This document shows positions 6,264 to 9,379 of a stretch of DNA of 9,379 nucleotides, one piece after another (positions within the stretch are counted from its first letter, which is position 1; every line of letters starts with the position of its first letter). A program made the translations under genes and the position numbers. The notes under the pieces are model-generated. The model was given only the letters and a program-made list of their open reading frames with translations. It did no database searches and was not told where the DNA came from. Source of the stretch: SG8-4 sp964598225 (lineage in GTDB: Bacteria; Planctomycetota; Phycisphaerae; Sedimentisphaerales; Anaerobacaceae); the NCBI GenBank assembly GCA_964598225.1, contig CAZRBG010000115.1, positions 1 through 9,379 on the forward strand, read 5' to 3'.

Positions 6264-7832
6264 TCAGGCCAGTGTGTCCCACTCTATGTTGACTTTCTTG
6301 AGGGCGTAACCAATTTCCTTCATGTAGTCGCCGTAGCAGCTCATCCAGTGGAAGCCGGGCATGCGCTCGGCCAGTTTCAGATCGTCGCACGTGTATCGGA
6401 TATCGATCTGCGAGCGGCAGATATCCATGAACGGAGCGTCGATAATCTCGCCCATCAGGCCGACCCAGCGTTCGAGTTTGAAGTCGGGTACAATGTTGGT
6501 CACAACCTGTCCTTTACGCATCTCGACTTTCGGAGCTGCTCCGTAATCCGATTCGAAGTGCGTCATAATCCGGGCCGCTTCGAGTTCTTTGCCGTTCATT
6601 TTTCTCGGCGCCGTGCAATGGGCCAGGGTTATCACGCCATCGTGCGGATAGGTCGGGTCGTTGAGGAAGACGGGATTGCCGGAGATATTCGCCATCAGCA
6701 CGCCGGACGGTATCACCACGAAATCCGACTCGCAGAAGGCCAGATATTGTCCGTCGTTGAGCAGACTCAGCGTCAGGCAGGCCGAGGTCTCCGCCAGCGG
6801 CATAATCGTACCCATACAGCCGTTGATAGTAATCGCCTGGCAATTCTCTTTCTTCATGATACCGCGGAAAACCTGCTCCAGAAGGAACGCGTTGTCGACA
6901 AACTCTCGCTTTGTTTCCAGGGTATTGCCCGGCGCTTTCAGATACTCCCCGGCACGCCGGCGAGCGCGTTTTACAGCCGCATCGTCGGCTCTGGCCGCTT
7001 TGATTAACTCGCCAAGGTCTTTATACGGCACGGTCTTCATGTCGAACTTCAACTTGTTCTCGACCAGTTTTGGTACGACTCCCTTCGGCTGGGCCCAGGC
7101 GCCGGGGCCGCCGATAGCGATTATCTTAGTACCCATCGTGTTGTGCAGGCCGCACAGCGAGCGAAGACGCCAGAGAATCTCATCCTGGTTATCGACGACG
7201 ACGTCTCCTTCATCGATCCCCTTGACACAGAGCTTGTCGGTGTGCTGGCGGAGGTATCGCGGGCTGATGATCTCATACCATAAGTAGACGGGACCTGACT
7301 TATGACGGCAGAAGAAGATCATGTCCTTGCCTTTCTCGGCCAGTCTGTCAAAGGTATCCTGGCCACCCCCGGCGGGATAGACGATAATCACATCCGCACC
7401 GTCGAGATCGCTTATGCCGGAGATATCGCCCGATCCCTTGATCGCGGCAACCGGCAGGAACTTGACAGGGAAGTCCGCCTTTTTGTCCAGGCCGCGGAGT
7501 TCACGCTCGATTCGAGAGACTTCCTCCTTGGCGTCCTGCTCGGTCTGTATGCCGCCCCACGAGCGCCAGCTACGCTGGGGACGCGGGCGAGGCGTGCTGT
7601 AGAGCAGTATCGGCTTGACTACGAGCGGCCGGCGCGTCGGCCCAGCTTTGCCGTCCTGTTCCGCCGCAGAGACCGCCGACCATGTCAGCCCGGTCAGAGC
7701 GACTCCCATTGCCGCCGCTCCGCCAACGCCCCGCAGAAAGCCTCTGCGCGTTATATCGCCGGATGAATGATCGTGCCCGCACGGGCAGCAAGTGCTCCTG
7801 ATCGGAAATTCTTCGTGATTTTCGGTAGCCAT
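6264..7832 (-). CDS. Tat-exported L-fucose/L-arabinose isomerase-like protein
   Basis: A 522-aa protein; ATG with AGGAG 8 nt upstream. A long N-terminal region (1-28) holds Cys/His-rich CCPCGHDH (15-22). The twin-arginine motif TRRGFLRG (28-35) and a hydrophobic stretch ending at AVSA (about 56) follow, predicting Tat export. The mature part matches the fucose/arabinose isomerase fold: N-terminal segment with SWRSWGGIQTEQDA, a Rossmann-like middle (DLDGADVIIVYPAGGG; KIIAIGGPG) and a C-terminal part with AITINGCMG, LAETSACL (E348), AFCESDF (E368, D370), GVLMANISGNPVFLNDP and ITLAHCTAP (H405). The acidic pair and histidine are where FucI/AraA-type enzymes bind their metal, so a sugar-isomerase-like site is plausible; activity is not proven. 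Known FucI and AraA are cytoplasmic, so export is unusual and suggests either an extracytoplasmic role or loss of the classical reaction. It is first in a likely operon with the beta-helix glycosidase-like gene. Confidence 0.8.
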   Translation of the reverse strand: MATENHEEFPIRSTCCPCGHDHSSGDITRRGFLRGVGGAAAMGVALTGLTWSAVSAAEQDGKAGPTRRPLVVKPILLYSTPRPRPQRSWRSWGGIQTEQDAKEEVSRIERELRGLDKKADFPVKFLPVAAIKGSGDISGISDLDGADVIIVYPAGGGQDTFDRLAEKGKDMIFFCRHKSGPVYLWYEIISPRYLRQHTDKLCVKGIDEGDVVVDNQDEILWRLRSLCGLHNTMGTKIIAIGGPGAWAQPKGVVPKLVENKLKFDMKTVPYKDLGELIKAARADDAAVKRARRRAGEYLKAPGNTLETKREFVDNAFLLEQVFRGIMKKENCQAITINGCMGTIMPLAETSACLTLSLLNDGQYLAFCESDFVVIPSGVLMANISGNPVFLNDPTYPHDGVITLAHCTAPRKMNGKELEAARIMTHFESDYGAAPKVEMRKGQVVTNIVPDFKLERWVGLMGEIIDAPFMDICRSQIDIRYTCDDLKLAERMPGFHWMSCYGDYMKEIGYALKKVNIEWDTLA

Positions 7833-7886
7833 CGAATTCTCTCCTAAAAAGTTTCTTTTTGCCCCGCAAGTATACCCAAAATTCCG

Positions 7887-7915
7887 TCGTCACAAAAGCA
7901 AAAAACAGGTATAAT
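7887..7915 (+). promoter_or_regulatory. Sigma-70-type promoter for the PepSY-like gene
   Basis: TCGTCA (four of six matches to TTGACA), an ideal 17-bp spacer and a perfect TATAAT at 7910-7915. Transcription should begin near 7922, leaving a leader of about 28 nt before the ATG at 7950. Confidence 0.6.
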
Positions 7916-7916
7916 G

Positions 7917-7938
7917 TTTCTTCAAGTTTATGAAGAAA
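7917..7938 (+). promoter_or_regulatory. Perfect 8-bp dyad at the predicted transcription start
   Basis: TTTCTTCA-N6-TGAAGAAA, symmetrical without mismatch, starts 2 bp after the -10 hexamer and ends at the first base of the AGGAG Shine-Dalgarno (7938-7942). The position suits a repressor operator over the start site. If transcription starts further upstream, it could be a leader hairpin masking the ribosome site. No matching regulator is in the window. Confidence 0.4.
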
Positions 7939-7949
7939 GGAGAAATGCT

Positions 7950-8258
7950 ATGAAAGCGCGATATTTTGTAATTTTATTGGTTCTGGTTTGCGGCGCAGGA
8001 TGTGCGACTCTGGACGAGTTATTCGAGAATGAAAAGGAAATCTCCCTGTCGGAGGTTCCCGATGCGGCATTAGCCGCTGCGATGGCGGCTGTTGATGGGA
8101 TCGAGCTGACGGAAGCTGAAGTCGAAGAAGAGGACGGCCAAACGATCTACGACATCGAAGGCACGGCAAACGGCAAAGAGTACTCAATCGAAGTAACCGC
8201 CGAAGGCAAAGTCCTCGAAGTAGAAGAAGAAACCGAAGACGATGACGGTGACGATTAG
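7950..8258 (+). CDS. Small acidic PepSY-like putative lipoprotein
   Basis: A 102-aa protein. The ATG at 7950 is preferred: AGGAG ends 7 nt upstream and the promoter -10 overlaps any earlier start. Residues 1-17 are a short lipoprotein-type signal (MKARYFVILLVLVCGAG) before Cys18. The lipobox is imperfect, with Gly at -3, so a Sec-cleaved periplasmic form is possible. Residues about 31-93 follow the PepSY pattern: SEVPDAALAAAMAAVDG helix, ELTEAEVEEEDGQTIYDIEG strands, GKEYSIEVTAEGKVLEVEEE hairpin. The tail (90-102) is almost wholly Glu/Asp. PepSY-like domains are known as inhibitory or accessory modules in envelope proteins; a small stand-alone one in the periplasm is common, with unknown role. 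It could bind cations through its acidic surface; this is inference. It diverges from the isomerase-like gene and is followed 28 bp later by a GTAGGG-hairpin element. Confidence 0.75.
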   Translation: MKARYFVILLVLVCGAGCATLDELFENEKEISLSEVPDAALAAAMAAVDGIELTEAEVEEEDGQTIYDIEGTANGKEYSIEVTAEGKVLEVEEETEDDDGDD

Positions 8259-8286
8259 ACTAACCAGCCCGGTATGTCACGTTTGC

Positions 8287-8308
8287 GTAGGGTGGGGCTT
8301 GCCCCACC
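8287..8308 (+). repeat. GTAGGG-hairpin element, copy 3
   Basis: GTAG followed by GGTGGGGC-TT-GCCCCACC: a fully paired 8-bp GC-rich stem. The same 22 bases occur in reverse orientation at 9116-9137. It lies 28 bp after the stop of the PepSY-like gene, in the same orientation, and 77 bp before the next gene. Only TT follows the stem, so it is not a classical terminator. Confidence 0.75.
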
Positions 8309-8385
8309 TTCAATACCGAAAGAAGTTCAAAGTAACCACAAAATGCAGGATTTCCCGAAGTAGCACGCGCAACAGAGAAGAAAGC

Positions 8386-9096
8386 ATGAATATCAATAAG
8401 TTCCATTATCGGCGACAAACTCTATATGCTTTTCTATTCTGCATTAGTGCCACTCTGTCGATGTGTTTCTTTCTCTTCCTGATCATCGTTACTTCATTTG
8501 TGCTTTGGATCATGGTTCCATCGATTTTGATCTATGGTTTCAGTTTCAGCGTTTTCCTAGTACTTTTCGCGTGTATCTTTCTTCTGGCTCTGCACAGGAA
8601 ACGGCACGGACTTATGGCTGCCTCGCTCGGAGCGATGAGCGCACCAGTCTTATTGCTTGCCCTGGCTCTCACAGGCGCCGTAGTTCGTACAAAACCGGAG
8701 CAACCGGCTAACAGACAGCAACCATCGACCTCACCAAGCGGCAAATATGTTTTAACAGTTCCAATCGAACGAGAAGATCGGCCTGGTCTGTTCGAATTCG
8801 GCTCACCTTATTGGCACGTCACGATATCTGATCCGAACGGCAATGTCCTTTATCGCGACGCAGGGAAGGATTTTCCAGGATGGTTTGGAGCTTATTGGGT
8901 CTGGGATCATCAAGATCGTGTGTGGATATTCTCCTATGATAGCGGGACGGTCTTTTTCGAATGTGTGGACGGCATCTGGACCAGACACCAATGGTGGTCG
9001 GAAAACAAAAAATACAAACAGCGCGGCATATCCCCGCCGATTTTCTTTATCCAAAACGTGAAACCGAACGCCACTCGAAACGTCCGGTCTCGTTAG
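8386..9096 (+). CDS. Orphan membrane protein with C-terminal extracytoplasmic domain
   Basis: A 236-aa protein. The ATG at 8386 (MNINKFHYRRQ) is chosen because an in-frame start at 8242 would overlap the previous gene and read through the GTAGGG element; the Shine-Dalgarno before 8386 is weak (AGAGAAGAAAGC). Hydrophobic segments lie at about 12-45 (long, possibly two passes), 47-69 and 75-100, with a basic loop HRKRHG (70-75). Then comes a Pro/Gln/Ser linker (103-117). The C-terminal domain (about 118-215) is beta-rich and aromatic-rich: SPSGKYVLTVPIE, YWHVTISDPNGNVLYRDAG, GAYWVWDHQDRVWIFSYDSGTVFFE, RHQWW. The phrase SPSGKY followed by a WHV-type strand recalls single-blade propeller-like or secreted beta domains, but I do not recognise the family. 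Function is unknown. The gene is flanked by inverted copies of the GTAGGG element. Confidence 0.75.
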   Translation: MNINKFHYRRQTLYAFLFCISATLSMCFFLFLIIVTSFVLWIMVPSILIYGFSFSVFLVLFACIFLLALHRKRHGLMAASLGAMSAPVLLLALALTGAVVRTKPEQPANRQQPSTSPSGKYVLTVPIEREDRPGLFEFGSPYWHVTISDPNGNVLYRDAGKDFPGWFGAYWVWDHQDRVWIFSYDSGTVFFECVDGIWTRHQWWSENKKYKQRGISPPIFFIQNVKPNATRNVRSR

Positions 9097-9111
9097 CTCC
9101 GTCTGCACATC

Positions 9112-9138
9112 CTTCGGTGGGGCAAGCCCCACCCTACC
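9112..9138 (-). repeat. GTAGGG-hairpin element, copy 4
   Basis: On the plus strand GGTGGGGC-AA-GCCCCACC is followed by CTACC; on the minus strand it is an exact 22-base match to copy 3. The flank CTTCGG (9112-9117) is shared with copy 1. Oriented with the minus-strand TPR-like gene, it lies 37 bp past that stop. It is also 15 bp past the stop of the plus-strand membrane-protein gene. Confidence 0.75.
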
Positions 9139-9175
9139 TGGCTGCCGGTTACAAGAATACCGTTTGAAATCTGTC

Positions 9176-9379
9176 TTAATGCTCAGGCTCGGTTTCAGAT
9201 TGCAGCTCCCGAATCACCTGTTCGATCTTCTCTTTTGGCAGTCCTTTCCTGCGAGGCAATTCAAGAGCGATCCGGGCTTCATTCAGAGCTTCGTCTCTGG
9301 CTTCGAGACGATGTTCGCCCAGAAACCGGGCCAGCCAGAGATGCACTACCGGATTGTCAGGTTCGATATTAAGCAGTTC
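9176..9379 (-). CDS. C-terminal fragment of a TPR-like protein (cut by window edge)
   Basis: The minus strand is open from the window edge to a TAA at 9176-9178, giving 67 residues and no start. The first part, LLNIEPDNPVVHLWLARFLG then HRLEARDEALNEARIALEL, has the spacing of a tetratricopeptide repeat (PDNP turn, WLARFLG helix, A-EAL-EAR helix). The tail PRRKGLPKEKIEQVIRELQ followed by SETEPEH is a charged helix and end. TPR proteins act as protein-protein scaffolds; the rest of this protein lies outside the window, so its role is unknown. Confidence 0.65.
   Translation of the reverse strand, partial: ELLNIEPDNPVVHLWLARFLGEHRLEARDEALNEARIALELPRRKGLPKEKIEQVIRELQSETEPEH

Larger units (their letters stand above)
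7833..7949. other. Divergent promoter region, isomerase-like / PepSY genes
   Basis: A 117-bp A+T-rich region between divergent start codons. On the plus side it holds a good promoter and an 8-bp dyad. On the minus side, just upstream of the isomerase Shine-Dalgarno, is a second dyad, AAAAAG-TTT-CTTTTT (7846-7860). GTTTCTT occurs in both dyads (7851-7857 and 7916-7922). This could be shared control of the two units, but no known operator was recognised. Confidence 0.5.

Noticed and set aside
7869..7897. TATACT on the minus strand as -10 for the isomerase-like operon
   Set aside because: The -10 is good, but the hexamer at 17-bp spacing (TTTTGT) is poor and the better TTGTGA is only 15 bp away; kept as a possibility only.
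8287..8308. Classical rho-independent terminator after the PepSY-like gene
   Set aside because: The stem is strong, but only two T residues follow; called a repeat element instead.
8242..8385. N-terminal extension of the membrane protein from 8242
   Set aside because: It would overlap the PepSY-like gene, translate through the repeat hairpin, and has no membrane or signal logic; the ATG at 8386 begins a normal membrane protein.
8287..9137. Insertion sequence or composite transposon
   Set aside because: No transposase, no target-site duplication, and other copies of the element occur elsewhere in the window.

Overview
The window looks like a chromosomal stretch of a Planctomycetota-type bacterium, perhaps Phycisphaerae/Sedimentisphaerales-like. 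This is inferred from the mix of genes, not from any marker gene: a large secreted beta-helix carbohydrate-active protein, a Tat-exported sugar-isomerase-like protein, a secreted concanavalin-like (DUF1080/LamG-type) protein and a bacterial DhnA-type class I aldolase. Gene density is ordinary, Shine-Dalgarno sites are clear, and no transposase, integrase, phage gene, CRISPR array, tRNA or rRNA was seen.

Layout. On the minus strand at the left end are a DUF218/YdcF-like membrane protein (871-1944, TTG start) and, downstream of it, a small secreted concanavalin-like protein (125-775) with a terminator-like hairpin at 48-73. Diverging from these on the plus strand is class I fructose-bisphosphate aldolase, fbaB (2168-3235). 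A 274-bp convergent gap (3236-3509) follows. It holds an octamer tandem repeat, an inverted partner tract and a hairpin element. Next comes a two-gene minus-strand unit, transcribed 7832 to 3510: a Tat-exported L-fucose/L-arabinose-isomerase-like protein, then after 45 bp a 902-aa beta-helix protein resembling GH141-type glycosidases. Diverging from this unit is a small acidic PepSY-like putative lipoprotein (7950-8258) with a recognisable promoter. An orphan membrane protein (8386-9096) follows it. The right edge cuts the C-terminus of a TPR-like protein on the minus strand (9176-9379).

How the genes may work together. The isomerase-like/beta-helix pair is the most coherent unit. Both proteins carry export signals, and the pair would fit periplasmic or outer-surface handling of plant or algal polysaccharides, possibly fucose-containing ones. 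The FbaB aldolase would serve central glycolysis or gluconeogenesis and is not obviously linked.

The most distinctive non-coding signal is a family of short elements that begin GTAGGGT and continue into a hairpin. There are four copies (850-877, 3426-3458, 8287-8308, 9112-9138). The stem sequences differ but pairing is kept, and every copy is oriented with the gene that ends just upstream of it. I see no clearly new multi-gene system; the findings are mainly unusual gene context and repeat structures.
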